The notes under the pieces were generated by a model, which saw only the letters and a list, made by a program, of their open reading frames with translations, made no database searches and was not told where the DNA came from. A stretch of 64,000 nt of DNA, from positions 82,884,364 to 82,948,363 of the forward strand of contig NC_067196.1 in the NCBI RefSeq assembly GCF_000699445.3. Reading direction: 5' to 3'. The translations under genes and the position numbers were made by a program. The number at the start of each line of letters is the position of its first letter. Within the stretch, counting starts at the first letter, position 1. This document shows positions 47,711 to 58,996 of this stretch, one piece after another. Source of the stretch: Schistosoma haematobium (lineage: Eukaryota; Platyhelminthes; Trematoda; Strigeidida; Schistosomatidae).

Positions 47711-47924
47711 AAATAATACGAAGTAAAATCTTCTTTTTATCCTTAAATAATTTCATACATTGTGAGATAAAACTGTTGGAGTGGAATGTTAAGAATGATT
47801 TTTTTTCATAATCTAATATAAGTAAGTAAACTTTAAGAATAATGAACATTTCATTAACAAGCATTTATATAATTAACAAATCATACCATTTATAATTTCA
47901 ACCTAATCATGATATCATTTCTCG

Positions 47925-47970
47925 TGAGAAGCCTATGCTCCTTCACGAGGAGTAACAGGCTCTGAACAAG
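47925..47970 (+). repeat. RTE-like LINE 3' end scrap
   Basis: GCCTATGCTCCTTCACGAGG followed by AGTAACAGGCT matches the extreme 3' end of the RTE-like family, on the plus strand. Confidence 0.6.
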
Positions 47971-48242
47971 AACGTGATATCATTTAGTTAATAAGTTGAA
48001 ATACATTTCTAATTCAATATTATCCAATTCATATTCACAATAAAGGCGACCTCTAATTAGAATTAACCAAAATTTATTAAAACATGTTGTAAATCAGTCT
48101 AATTATGTTATTCTAGCACAATTTTTATTAGCATTTATGTAATCAGTTTCGATGTTTTATACCCGTTTAAACTGTACAAAGAAATATAAACTTATTTAAT
48201 GCTATTAATTAAGAATATTCAGAAGTCAAAGTGGATAAGATA

Positions 48243-48670
48243 GTCAGTCAGTCAACAACGTAGAACTTCGTACGTAAGTACATCAGTTCGAGTTGCCACA
48301 CCACATTAGCATACAGTCACAATTGCCAATTCAAATCCCATATTGTTAGAGGTAGTAAAAGTATAAGCAGTAATCAGAAATATTATGGCCCGAAGATGTT
48401 ATTCAAGGAGTATAATCCAGTAAAATAAATTTGGAAGGAAAATAAAGGATATGAAGAATTCAGAAGATTAGAATTTAGGAGAACAAAAAGAGTGGTGCAC
48501 CTGAGCCATTGCAAACGATTTTGAGCCATGTCATTCAGGGTCTCTAACCATCGGTTGCTATCATCTTGCGGTCCCCAACCAGGTAGTCTACATCTACCAA
48601 CATGTATCAGTCCATGTGTCAGTGACTTCATGGATTTGTGCCATGTTTTGGCTGCCCCTAGCTTTCTTCC
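48243..48670 (-). pseudogene. 3' end fragment of the 53-56 kb LINE family
   Basis: The minus strand encodes SLTHGLIHVGRCRLPGWGPQ and then RWLETLNDMAQNRLQWLR, matching the last 60 or so codons of the LINE at 53.2 kb. The 3' untranslated region and a GACTGACTGACT tail (48243-48258) follow. Two other tails of this family are at 23418 and 59365. Confidence 0.85.
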
Positions 48671-49404
48671 AAAAGGAGTATGGACATTCTAATGTAAGCT
48701 AAAGAGTAAATCCACTTTATACTATGATTAATAACATTTATTTCTGAAATCTCATCGAAATCAAGATCTAAGATTTCATATATATATAGAGTTAACTTTA
48801 TTATATTGAGGAAAGCAAAAATACAGAATTAAAGAGAATGAATTGATCCTATTTCATTTGGTTCTCAATATCTGATTACTTTCTATTACTTACATAAAGA
48901 AGTTTAGTTGAAAGTTGTTATGATTGCAAACCAGTATAGTATAATAAGGATGTAAATAAGTTTAATAAATCAAATCAAATATTGTAAATAATTATCTTAT
49001 GTGAAAAAATGTTCTACAGCATTGGTAGTGAAGAAAGACTAAAGAGCTAGAAATACCTGTTTATTCAACAAACAAACGCTTATATTAACTAGGAGTAAAA
49101 TGAATAAAGAAATAAGCTCACTTATCTAGAAGACCGTCATAATAAAAAGATGTAATAATATGATTAATTGAAACAGTTAAAATATTATGACATAAGGAAG
49201 AACCGTTTGTATCTCCAGGGGAAAAAAGATTAACAATTAACTCTTGTTGAATACATAAATCAAGTTCCTGACATCTGATACCAATGGCTACAAAATACCT
49301 AGAATGTTTGAAAATTCAAAAAAATAACTTTTCAGCATGTTTTATTTTCCAGTTTTAGAATTTTTAGCGACATTTTATGCATTTAGTGTCAGTTGCTATG
49401 TTAA

Positions 49405-49890
49405 AACCACATAGCTTATTCTAGCTTCCAGAGAAGTCAGTTTATTAATCCTTCTTCAGTCACATTTTAACCTTGTCAATTATTCGATTATCAACACTGA
49501 CTGATTTCACATGAGCATATGTGTGTGCACTTCTCATCCTATTCCTCACATGTCTGTAGCTTATTATTATTGTCTGATTATAAATATCGATTCACGCTCG
49601 GATAAATCGAGTTAGCTCACACACATTCTCCACCATGCATCGTTTCGTTTCGTTTCGCTTCATTTCTCTGATCATCTGTCTAGACAAATGATTGTATGAA
49701 ATATACGTATTCGAAATTCATTCTTTTATTTGTCTTAATTAATTCTGTTATTCACCAACACGAGTTAAGTTGATAATAATAATGATATACGAGGATTGGT
49801 GACATATATATTCCGACAGCAATCATTCAATAACAATCATTCGTATGATATTGCTGGAGTAAGATATGGGGGCCATTAAACTGGCAAATC
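49405..49890 (+). repeat. Dispersed repeat E, copy 1
   Basis: Nearly identical, in inverted orientation, to 52305-52640 over about 335 bp (one mismatch seen in the first 330 bp). It continues to 49890 as a diverged match to 51880-51990. It contains CGTTTCGTTTCGTTTCGCTT and ATAAATATCGATTCACG. The nature of the repeat is unknown; it could be an LTR or untranslated region. Confidence 0.8.
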
Positions 49891-50114
49891 TGCCGACAAC
49901 ATCGTCCGATCTAATTGGAGTCAAAATAACAGGGCACTAAATGCTTACAGGATATGTTACTTATTTGTGCATCTCTTCGAAATACATTAATAAGTCAACA
50001 AACAATCCTTAATTAGCTTAAGTTAAATTAGAAGTACAAGAGATTGTTAGTTTGATAGTAAGTCAAAGACAAAATATTCAGTTTTTTTATATATTAATCA
50101 AAATGCACTATTCT

Positions 50115-50460
50115 GAGCTGTGTTGCAGACTACTTGGTTGGGGTCCACATGACTATCGTAATCAATGGTTGGAGACTCTGGATGACATGGCTTAGAAACG
50201 ATCACAATGACGTGGGTGTATACAATCTCTATCTTCCTTTGAACTATGAGATTTAAATCGCTTCATATCTTTTTTTCTACCAACTAATTCTTTCTTCTTG
50301 TACTATGTCCTTATATGCAATCTTTCTTTTATGTATTACCACCAGTAAATTAACTACTTCTATGTATCCGGTGTTTATCATGTGCTAATGAGGTATGGCA
50401 ACTTGAACTGATGCACATATACGTCTGGTCTTACGTTGTAGTTGAGTGACTGACATTAAC
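50115..50460 (+). pseudogene. 3' end fragment of the 53-56 kb LINE family
   Basis: GTTGCAGACTACTTGGTTGG and then GGTCCACATGACTATCGTAA matches the C-terminal coding end of the LINE at 55700. The 3' untranslated region continues to GTTGAGTGACTGAC. Plus strand, dead (in-frame stops). Confidence 0.8.
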
Positions 50461-50589
50461 ATGAACTTAGATAAATGAAATGTGATTTGATCTAGTAATT
50501 TTAATCTAAAACTCAGATACTTCCGAAATACTTAACTAGAATTGAAATCATTTATTATTTTAAAGGTCTATTTATTTTCATAATATACT

Positions 50590-50640
50590 TTCAGATTTTC
50601 AATGGTTGTCTAGCTTAGATTGATTTGTGAATTCAACTGT
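50590..50640 (+). repeat. SINE-HH end scrap
   Basis: CAGATTTTCAATGGTTGTCT and then AGCTTAGATTGATTTGTGAA matches the last 50 bp of SINE-HH. Confidence 0.5.
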
Positions 50641-50914
50641 GAAAATAATTTTTTGTATATTATCAACTGCTAAGTGATTATTAGGTTATTGGTTTATTGT
50701 ATCTGCTTCATTTCATGCTTAAGTTAACAAACTATATTTATATTCTGGTCAAACATTAGTATGTTATGTACTAAATCATTGTACGTATTTAGAATGAATA
50801 CATCAATTTAACATGTCAGATAATACAAGAACTAGTTTTTAAAATGTTCTGGTTTGTACAGTATTGATAGGAGTTTTTAGATCTAAATGAATGATTATGA
50901 AGTGATGTTGTAGT

Positions 50915-51000
50915 GCACAAGAACACAAGTGGGGACAAACGAATATATTTGAGAACCAAACAGTAAATACTTAATTTGAAAAATGTTAATCAATTGTCTC
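50915..51000 (+). repeat. GGGACAAT dispersed family, copy
   Basis: CAAGAACACAAGTGGGGACA, then GAGAACCAAACAGTAAAT and GAAAAATGTTAATCAATTG. See 36465-36605. Confidence 0.5.
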
Positions 51001-51773
51001 CAACTTGTCTGTTCCTTTTTCAAATATCAGTTAATCATCTCGGACTTCATTGTTCCTGCATTTCCATACCAATTGCTTTCTGTTTCCGTTCTTCCCTATT
51101 CGATCTTCTGGATTTATTTATATCCGTGTGTTTATTCTTACAATGGAATTTCATTCCATTACCTAAAGAGTTATTCACTAAGCCATAGACTGTAAATAAC
51201 CATCGATAGGTTAGAATATAAAGGTTACTCTTATCCTCTATTTTGCATCGTTAACAAAACACTTCACTTATTCATTTCTGTAAATTACTCTCACTAGGAA
51301 TTGCGTTCTTTTTTCATCCTTTATTATCGGCCACAGTGACCTAATTATTCGATAAAGGATTGACAACAAGAATTCACATAGTAAATAGAATTTAATCTGT
51401 TTTTTCTTCCATATAGTTACACAACATGATATATTAGTTTAATCTCACACTATTTAATACTTATCAGGAACTGTGGTAATACTATAACATAAGATAATTA
51501 ACCCTAATAGGTTTTTGTAAATCTCTGCTTGATTCCACAAAATAAGATGATTATATTCTTCAGTACTATATAAAGAAAACCTGTTGTAAATTTACTAAAT
51601 AATTGTATTTGACATTTCCATTACTCATATATATTCACATAAATAAATAAAAATCTCATTTGGCTAAAATGATAGACAATCAAATATTTAGGGTAAGAAA
51701 TAGCCTTGAACTATGATTTATCGTTTTTATCATTGGTCTATATGAAATAATAATTTCGAATACATTTAATGTA

Positions 51774-51774
<1 letters not shown>

Positions 51775-51804
<30 letters not shown>
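51775..51804. repeat. (AAT)n microsatellite
   Basis: About nine AAT units. Unremarkable in this AT-rich genome. Confidence 0.9.
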
Positions 51805-51805
<1 letters not shown>

Positions 51806-52001
51806 AATAAACTGTAAGTATAGAACTACGAATAGTGAAATCTTAAGAAATGTTATTCTTACCAACTATTGACTCTTAATGGCTCTATATCTGACTCCAT
51901 TTGGATCGTTTCTAATTGTTATCGAAATAATATATGTATATCGCCAATCTCTGTATATTATAGTTGACTTAACTCATGTTCGTGAATAACAGAATTAATT
52001 A

Positions 52002-52304
52002 CCAGTGGAGTTCAACCAGGTCTGTTGTGAGATATCAGCTCACTGAAGACAATGGTGTACGATGGCGCAACTTCGTGGATTGTTTGAAGTTAGACATTAA
52101 AACCGTTGGGTGCCGGCCGGCTCAGTGGTCTAGTTGGTTAAGTGCCCGCGCGCGAAACCAGCAGGTCCTGGGTTCGAATCCCACGGGGTGCGGGATCGTA
52201 GATGTGCACTGCTGAGGAGTCCCATACTGGGACGAAACGGCTGTCCAGTGCTTCCAGGTTTTCCATGGTGGTCTAGCTTCAATTGACTCATGATTTCAAC
52301 CTGT
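52002..52304 (+). mobile_element. SINE-HH with 11-bp target duplication
   Basis: AGAATTAATTA stands at 51991-52001 and again at 52305-52315. The element begins CCAGTGGAGTTCAACC (5' truncated relative to the 405-bp unit). It has GGCTCAGTGGTCTAG (A-box-like), GGTTCGAATCC (perfect B box) and an intact hammerhead, and ends GGTGGTCTAGCTTCAATTG, then ACTCATGATTTCAAC. It is the best preserved single copy here, probably young. The element interrupts repeat E. Confidence 0.9.
52206..52251 (+). ncRNA. Hammerhead ribozyme motif, intact
   Basis: Stem I GCACTG (52206-52211) with CAGTGC (52246-52251), core CTGAGGA (52212-52218), five-pair stem II GTCCC with GGGAC around ATACT, core GAAA (52234-52237), short stem III, cleavage predicted after C52245. 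All invariant positions are present. Confidence 0.85.
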
Positions 52305-52869
52305 AGAATTAATTAAGACAAATAAAAGAATGAATTTCGAATACGTATATTTCATACAATCATTTGTCTAGACAGATGATCAGAGAAATGAAGCGAAACG
52401 AAACGAAACGATGCATGGTGGAGAATGTGTGTGAGCTAACTCGATTTATCCGAGCGTGAATCGATATTTATAATCAGACAATAATAATAAGCTACAGACA
52501 TGTGAGGAATAGGATGAGAAGTGCACACACATATGCTCATGTGAAATCAGTCAGTGTTGATAATCGAATAATTGACAAGGTTAAAATGTGACTGAAGAAG
52601 GGTTAATAAACTGACTTCTCTGGAAGCTAGAATAAGCCACGTAGTCTTAACATAGCATCCGACAATACATTCTCATCATCAATATAAACACAGTGTGTTT
52701 CTGTTGTTATAAATCGCTGTTATTCACATTTCATGGACAAGTTTTTTAATATATATTTAAAATAATTTAAAGAATTGTTACTACTGAAACATTTTAAATG
52801 TTGTTAAATTTTCCTAGATTACATCATGCACTGACCATAGTTAAATAAGTATCGAAAACCAGAAAGTAC

Positions 52870-52990
52870 AGGAGAGCTGTTTTATCCCTGTATGAAACTC
52901 TCCAGCAGCGCTAATCTACCACCATATTGAATATCGAAGCAGGGACCTTCGGTCTTGTGCTGAAGCGCCTAATTTGCAGACGAACAAACC
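52870..52990 (-). repeat. SINE-HH, degenerate
   Basis: GTACAGGAGAGCTGTTTTAT, ACTCTCCAGCAGCGCTAAT and ATTGAATATCGAAGCAGGGA match the minus-strand hammerhead-to-B-box part, heavily mutated. Confidence 0.45.
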
Positions 52991-53215
52991 GGTATTCATA
53001 TCTAGGAATGGTTTGTAAAGTATTTCTAACAGATATAGGTTGTGGTTTGTTGCATATTCTATTTCTATATATGATCTAACATATGTACAACCTTATGAAA
53101 ACTCTAACTGTTGAATATTTTGGACAGCATCACAGATTGTTGCATATATATCTCATTTGTAAGTGTTTGAATCTTTCCGTTGATGATGTGAAGGACTGTA
53201 ATTAATCAATCTCTT

Positions 53216-56045
53216 TAGCAATCTACAGAACATGACATGGTCGCTTCGATATTTTGCAGAAAGCTTTTTGAACTTCTTCAGAAAGCTAAACGCTCAGACA
53301 TAGTACTCATAGGGGGTGACTTTAATGCTCAGATAGGCAGTTTAAACCAAACAGAAAGGCATTTAGGTGGATATTTTAGCATTCCGGCACAGCGAACAAA
53401 TAATGGTTATCGTCTGCTGCAACTGTGCTCAGACAATCGTTTATTTTTAGCAAACACAAATTTTAAGCATAAGGAGAGACATCGTCTAACATGGCGACCC
53501 CTTACACCAAACCAACGATGGACTCAAATAGACCATATTGCCATCAGTCATCGTTGGAGAGGGTCGGTACAAGATTGTCGCTCATTCTAGAGTACCTGCT
53601 TGGACTCCGACCATGCCCTAATACGGGCACGCATCTGCTTGCGCCTCACCGGACGCAAAAAAGCCACATTAAAAAGACCCATTAGAACTGAGTTGAGTAA
53701 CGAGAAAACCAAAAGTAGGTTCCAAGAACAACTGAGTTCACACTTAGGTAGTTCTGAAGACGAGGCTGACCCAGATGTTGCTTGGAAAGACATACAAGCA
53801 GCTGTTGAAGCAGCAGTGACATCTATTAGCGACTTAAACCACAGAGTTACAAAGAACCAATGGATTTCTTCAAAGTTTATCACACTGATGGATTCTCGCA
53901 AACTCGTCCCATCATGTTCCGAACATGATGAAGAGCGTAAACAAATCAGATCTAGGTTAAGAAAAAGTCTAAGGAACGACCGTGAGCAGTGGTGGGCAAC
54001 GAAAGCAAAAGAGATGGAAAAGGCGGCGACTATAGGGAACACAAGACAGCTTTACAGACTAATAAAAGAAACTGGAATTAATAAGTCAAGTGTAAGTGAG
54101 ATTATTTCGGAAAAGACGATACTCTCATCTGCTCCCAGTCCAGACGTTTAGAACGATGGGCGGAACATTTCAGAGAACAGTTCAGCTGGCCTTCAGCTAC
54201 TCTACAACTACCCTCCATTCCCAGACAAAGTGAATGGAACATTGAAGTAGGTCCCCCAACTCTTGCTGAAGTTCAAAAGGCTATAGTTAATCTGAAACGA
54301 AGAAGGGCAGCTGGTCCAGATGGATTGGCTCCAGAAGTCTTTAAGTATGGTGGTCCAATTTTAGCGATTAGGTTGACTAATATTTTAGCTAAGATCTGGG
54401 AGTTAGACGTTATCCCATCTAACTGGTCACAATCACTTATCGTCCCAATATATAAGAAAGGGTCAAAATCATCCTGTGACAACCACAGAGGGATTAGTTT
54501 AACTAATATAATATCTAAAATACTAGCCTCGATAATTATCAGACGCCTAACTAAGACTCGTGAACTGCAAACACGAGAGAATCAAGCTGGCTTCAGACCT
54601 GGTCGTGGCTGCATCGACCACATATTCACCATTCGTCAGGTTCTAGAACACAGGCATACTTATCGGCGTCCGACAATGGTGGTCTTTCTTGACTTAAAAG
54701 CAGCATTTGACTCGGTAGACCGCGAGATTCTGTGGCAGTGTCTGTCATTGAAAGGCGTACCTCAGAAGTACATAAACCTTGTAAAGGCTCTTTACTCGAA
54801 CACTACTAGTCGAGTCAGAGCTTATGGCGAACTGTCATCTACTTTCGCAACCTCAAGTGGTGTCCGTCAAGGCTGTCCACTTTCTCCATTTTGTTTAACT
54901 TCATCATAGATCTACTGATGGAAATAACTTTCTCGTCGACCGAGTTCTCGGGTATTGATCTCCATCCAGGAGGTCCACTTATCGACTTAGAATACGTAGA
55001 TGACATAGTCCTGTTTGGTGAAGACGCTGACAAAATGCAGAGTCTTTTGGTAGCACTGAGCAACAAAGCCAGAATGTTTGGAATGCGCTTCTCTCCCTCT
55101 AAATGCAAGTTGTTGCTTCAGGACTGGTCTGCGTCAACACCTGAACTAAGGATAGGGAGTGAAGTAGTCGAACGCGTTGGCAACTTCACTTATCTTGGAA
55201 GTCTGATCAGCCCTAATGGGTTGGTGTCTGACGAAATCTTAGCACGGATTCGAAAAGCTCTCTTGGCTTTTGCCAACTTACATCACCTGTGGCGAAGGCG
55301 AGATATCCGTCTATCAATTAAGGGACGAGTATACTGCGCGGCAGTCCGTTCTGTTTTACTTTACGGCAGCGAAACATGTTCATTAAGAGTAGAAGATACT
55401 CGTAAGCTATTAGTATTTGACCACAGATGCCTCAGAAATATTGCTGGCATCTGCTGGGATCACCGGGTAAGTAATAGTGAGGTTAGACGCAGGGTATTAG
55501 GAAATGATGGTAAATCAGTTGATGAGGTTATGAATCTTCATCGACTGAGATGGTTGGGCTGTGTTACGTATGCCTGAACACCGATTACCACGACGTGCAA
55601 TGCTATCCGGTATTGGAGATGGTTGGAAGAAAGTTAGGGGCGGCCAAACCAAAACGTGGCATCAGTGCTTGAAGACACTAACTTCTTGTCTGAGCCATGT
55701 TGGTAGATGCAGACTACTTGGTTGGGGTCCGCGTGACTTTCGTAACCAATGGTTGGAGACTCTTGGTGACATGGCTCAGAATCGATCACAATGGCGTCGG
55801 TGTATACACTCCCTGTCTTCCCTTAAACTAAGAGATTAAAATCGCTTCATATCTTTCTTTCTACGAACCAATTCTTTCTTCTTGTATTACATCTCTATAT
55901 GCAATCTTTCTCTGATATATTACCACCTTTGACCTAACCACTGCTATGAATCCGGTGTTCATCTTGTTGTGCTGATGCGGTATGGCAACCTGGACCGATG
56001 CACATATGTAACTGGTCCTACGTTGTAGCTGAATGACTGGCTGAT
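53216..56045 (+). mobile_element. LINE (RTE-like family 2), 5' truncated
   Basis: The largest transposon copy in the window, inserted in the sense direction in receptor intron 3. It contains the C-terminal part of the endonuclease domain, a linker, the complete reverse transcriptase, the C-terminal domain and a 3' untranslated region of about 200 bp. The coding end at about 55839 is followed by a region that recurs at 23.4, 48.2 and 50.1 kb and ends in GACTGACTGA tails. The start of the endonuclease is missing. A second copy that retains the 5' end is at 62907-64000. Confidence 0.9.
53237..55839 (+). pseudogene. LINE family 2 endonuclease-reverse transcriptase, broken
   Basis: Endonuclease part: LIGGDFNAQIG (active-site Asp and Asn), WTQIDHIAIS and DSDHALIRARI (catalytic Asp-His). 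Reverse transcriptase: RRRAAGPDGLAPEVFKYGG, LIVPIYKKGSK, NHRGISLTNI, NQAGFRPGRGCIDHI, VVFLDLKAAFDSVDR (first catalytic Asp), GVRQGCPLSP and LEYVDDIVLFGEDADKMQ (YVDD catalytic pair). The C-terminal part follows: LLYGSETC, HRCLRNIAGICWDHRVSN and GRCRLLGWGPRDFRNQWLE. Breaks are an in-frame TAG at 53588-53590 and frameshifts near 54115, 54888 and 55558. The protein is therefore not functional, but all catalytic motifs can still be read. The overall order fits RTE-clade elements; CR1 cannot be ruled out without a tree. Confidence 0.9.
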
Positions 56046-56059
56046 ATTGCTACTAACTC

Positions 56060-56215
56060 ACGAGCGTTTTGAAGCAAAGTTGGTTAGTGGCTGGCAGCTC
56101 ATTCCAGGGTAATCGTTTCCTCTTATTTGAGACTTGTAGGCCGTGTTTATCCGCATCCCTTCATTCATACTCACCCTGTGGATCGAAAACAGTGCCTTTC
56201 ATTTTAAATCCTTAA
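56060..56215 (-). repeat. Hammerhead SINE family 2, decayed copy
   Basis: The minus strand reads AAGTCTCAAATAAGAGGAAACG and then a CCCTGGAATG stretch, matching stem II, the GAAAC core and stem I 3' strand of the Sm-alpha-like hammerhead. The first core half is lost (CTACAAG instead of CTGACGA). Confidence 0.5.
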
Positions 56216-56394
56216 CATGTTATCCACATTAATTATTTGTACCTGATAGTTGTTAATATAAAGAAATTTTATCAGAAATCATTGTACGTCCAACTACAAA
56301 AACGAGTTTTTTTATTATTGATAGCAAGTATACTTGTTAAATTAACTAGGTGTTGTTTTAATTTTATCTTCCCATAGTCATTTAGAAATGCAAT

Positions 56395-56520
56395 TGATCC
56401 TGTGCAGACTGCCTCGATATAACCTTAAGTCACAAGCTTTTTAGGCAAAGATGGATAGTGGCTAGCAGTGGATGAAATGTGCATCCTGGATTCCACTGCT
56501 GGCCACTGATATATATTTTT
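56395..56520 (+). repeat. Hammerhead SINE family 2, 3' part
   Basis: GATGAAATGTGCATCCTGGA and then TTCCACTGCTGGCCAC match the 3' half of the Sm-alpha-like element. The first half of the ribozyme is missing. Confidence 0.5.
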
Positions 56521-56914
56521 AGGTCAATCGCATATACATTTCATCTCATTATGTATCCCTAGTTAATAAGTGATTGACCAAAACACAAGAAATGTCAAAC
56601 CTACCTTAAAATCAATAAACGTACGTACTTTTTAGGGTAAAAAAACCTTAGTAATTGGTGACAGATTAATGAATTTTGAAAGAAAGAAAATGTGTAGGAA
56701 GTTTCTGTTCACGGTTGACAGATGTATCATGATTGATTTCATGCTGATTTTTCTAAATAGTTAACAGAACGTTTTGTTTGACTTTCCACCAAAATAAAAA
56801 CAACAAAAAATTATAGCAGTTATGGTGAAGATAACAAATTAAATAGTAAGGTAATATTCAATTGATTGAATAGTTCAGTGATTCTGTGACCTGTGTAAGA
56901 CGACATCAACTTAT

Positions 56915-56990
56915 TTACTTACTTAAACCTGTTATCCCTCGTAGAGGAGCATAGGCCGCTCACCAGCACACACCATCTAACCTTTATTTA
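56915..56990 (-). repeat. RTE-like LINE 3' end scrap
   Basis: TTACTTACTTAAACCTGTTA and then TCCCTCGTAGAGGAGCATAG matches the last 60 bp and AAGT tail of the RTE-like family. Confidence 0.6.
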
Positions 56991-57734
56991 GAAACAGCTT
57001 ATTATGATATTGTCATGAAAACATGTAATAGATCCCTAGGCACACTTTAATGAAATAAAGAAAGAAAATTCACAGTTTCATGATTTAAATGCTTTTTTGC
57101 ATGAGTGATGTATTGAAAAGAATTTCCAAGAAAGATCTAGTTATTGTCATTTATTTTACCTGATTGAATGAGTTATCCTTACATCTTTTTTCGTGACTTA
57201 CATTTACCAGCTTTATGGATCTAATTTAATGAAAAACTTATTTTTTTGATCTTTTTTATAAACTTGATACACAGTTTTGGCTCATGACTTACATGTACCA
57301 CAAAATGACTAAAGTGGAATATATAGACCAGTGGATTCCAACTCAAACGAGAACGAAAAAAATAATTAGACTGTCCTTTTACTTTTTTAATGACTTTTTA
57401 CTGAGCCACTGGTTGATTTTAAGATTGATTATGCAAGTCATCTGAATCTACCTAGATTTCTCTGTACCTAACTCTTTTAAATGGCAAAAGTTCTTTTCAT
57501 CCATGAGTTGAAGCCAGAACTGTACGTAGAAAATAAGTATATCTTATTCTTACTGTTAACTTGAACTTAAACTTTCAGTATTATATTTCATATTCGAAAA
57601 TATCCTTCTCTCTCTTTAATTATTACTCTTATCCCCATGATTTTATACGTAATTGTTTCTGATATCACTTCATTTCATTTCACTCCTCTATTACCTTTAA
57701 TTATTGTAACAAAGATATTTTATTGAAATCATGA

Positions 57735-57835
57735 ACCGATCAATGTCAGACCACATTTGAAAACCTGGAAGCACTGGACGAACTTTTCGTCCTAGTGTGA
57801 GACTCAGCAGTGCGCACCTGCAACTTCATACGAGG
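57735..57835 (-). repeat. SINE-HH fragment just upstream of exon 4
   Basis: CAGACCACATTTGAAAACC, then AAGCACTGGACGAACTTTTC and GTCCTAGTGTGAGACTCAG. It ends about 83 bp before the exon 4 acceptor. The hammerhead is damaged. Confidence 0.7.
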
Positions 57836-57918
57836 AATGCATTATATGATAATATATTTTATGGGATCTTCAAACTCAGCAATTTGAAGTAACATCTCTC
57901 GATGTTTTTACATTGTAG

Positions 57919-58026
57919 GACTTGACCATAACTCTGACATCCGAAAGACCGGAATCGGAGGTTGAACTTATACCAGATAAGCATGAACCCTGCAGAATAA
58001 ACCTACAAACGCTTGTAGATCAGCAG
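57919..58026 (+). CDS. Receptor exon 4
   Basis: Residues 359-394: DLTITLTSERPESEVELIPD, then KHEPCRINLQTLVDQQ. It continues from FPLDVQ and lacks the second Cys of the Cys-loop: the family position is Leu360. The exon is 36 codons between TGTAG (57914-57918) and GTAAGA (58027), phase 0. It is too short to show as a long open frame and was found by continuity of the domain and splice signals. Confidence 0.85.
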
Positions 58027-58996
58027 GTAAGATATGGAATAGCTTTTAGTCTTAACATTTACATATGAATTTAGAAATCATTGTTGTACATTTTTGTAGA
58101 ATAAAATATACTACTTATTCGTCAATAAAGTAGACAATTACAACTGAAAATATTAGTTTATATAATTAAGTGTAAAGCAAACAGTTACACTACTGAAAGC
58201 ATGTTTTCAGAAGTCTTTGATGAAGTCAATGAGAAATCCCAGTTGGACGTGAACAGAACTTCTTATATAAAGCTAAATTCATCTCTTAAAGTTAGTATGA
58301 TATGGAATTCAAGATAATTTATACCAACTGCTTTGAAATGGAGATCAATTTTTAATAAAGAATAATAAATTAAATAGAACATCTTTCATTCGTGTGTTAA
58401 TTGGGAAGCTGAGGAGTAATATAATGGATTACAAGTTATAGATAATGTTTTTAACAGGTCCAGTTGATGGAACATACTGAATTTGGGATCTAAAATAAAA
58501 CATTTAATGTATTCTGATTGTTTAATCCAGACAAAATTTAGCTTGTACTCATTCCTGTGCTATGTTAAAGCAAACCAATCCAGTTACGGCATTTAAAAAC
58601 AAATTTATAAAAAAATTAAAACGAAGCATTGAGATGGTGGAGAAGATTTGTAGCTCAGTGAATGATTTAAGCGGAGTTTTCTTCTCTTAGATGGATAATT
58701 TGATCGCGAATTGAAGTGTTCGAATTTCTACATATGTAACTCGAAGCCTGTCCTGTTGACCTCGATCTTGATTAGTTATTGTTGACCTTTAACCTGTCAT
58801 TGTCTACCTCACAATTTTGATCGTATTGCCATTAGATTTGATTCTTGATCCCATATTTCTCACTGATTTTTCTGATTGTTTGGTAGATTTAATCAGTTTT
58901 AATGTGTTTATTTATTGCTGATTGACCTAAGTACCAAGCTTCTAAACATACCAAACCTTTATCTTTAACAATAATTTAATTAACATTTCATTTTAG
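58027..58996 (+). other. Receptor intron 4 (970 bp)
   Basis: GTAAGA to TTTTAG. It contains a fragment of the hairpin-family flank at about 58630-58660 and otherwise AT-rich DNA. Confidence 0.8.

Larger units (their letters stand above)
51880..52645 (-). repeat. Dispersed repeat E, copy 2, split by a SINE
   Basis: Inverted relative to copy 1. The right part (52305-52640) is almost identical to copy 1. The left part (51880-51990) is clearly diverged. A SINE-HH insertion (52002-52304) separates the two. Confidence 0.75.
45796..57918 (+). other. Receptor intron 3 (12.1 kb)
   Basis: GTGAGT at 45796 to TGTAG at 57914-57918. It holds the RTE-like fragment at 46.7-47.7 kb, several LINE tails, repeat E inverted copies, SINE-HH and the large LINE at 53.2-56.0 kb. 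56530-56910 and 56995-57734 are featureless AT-rich DNA. Confidence 0.8.

Noticed and set aside
52115..52195. tRNA gene
   Set aside because: The A- and B-box-like sequences belong to the SINE head. No cloverleaf with a proper anticodon arm could be drawn, and the same sequence recurs in every SINE-HH copy.
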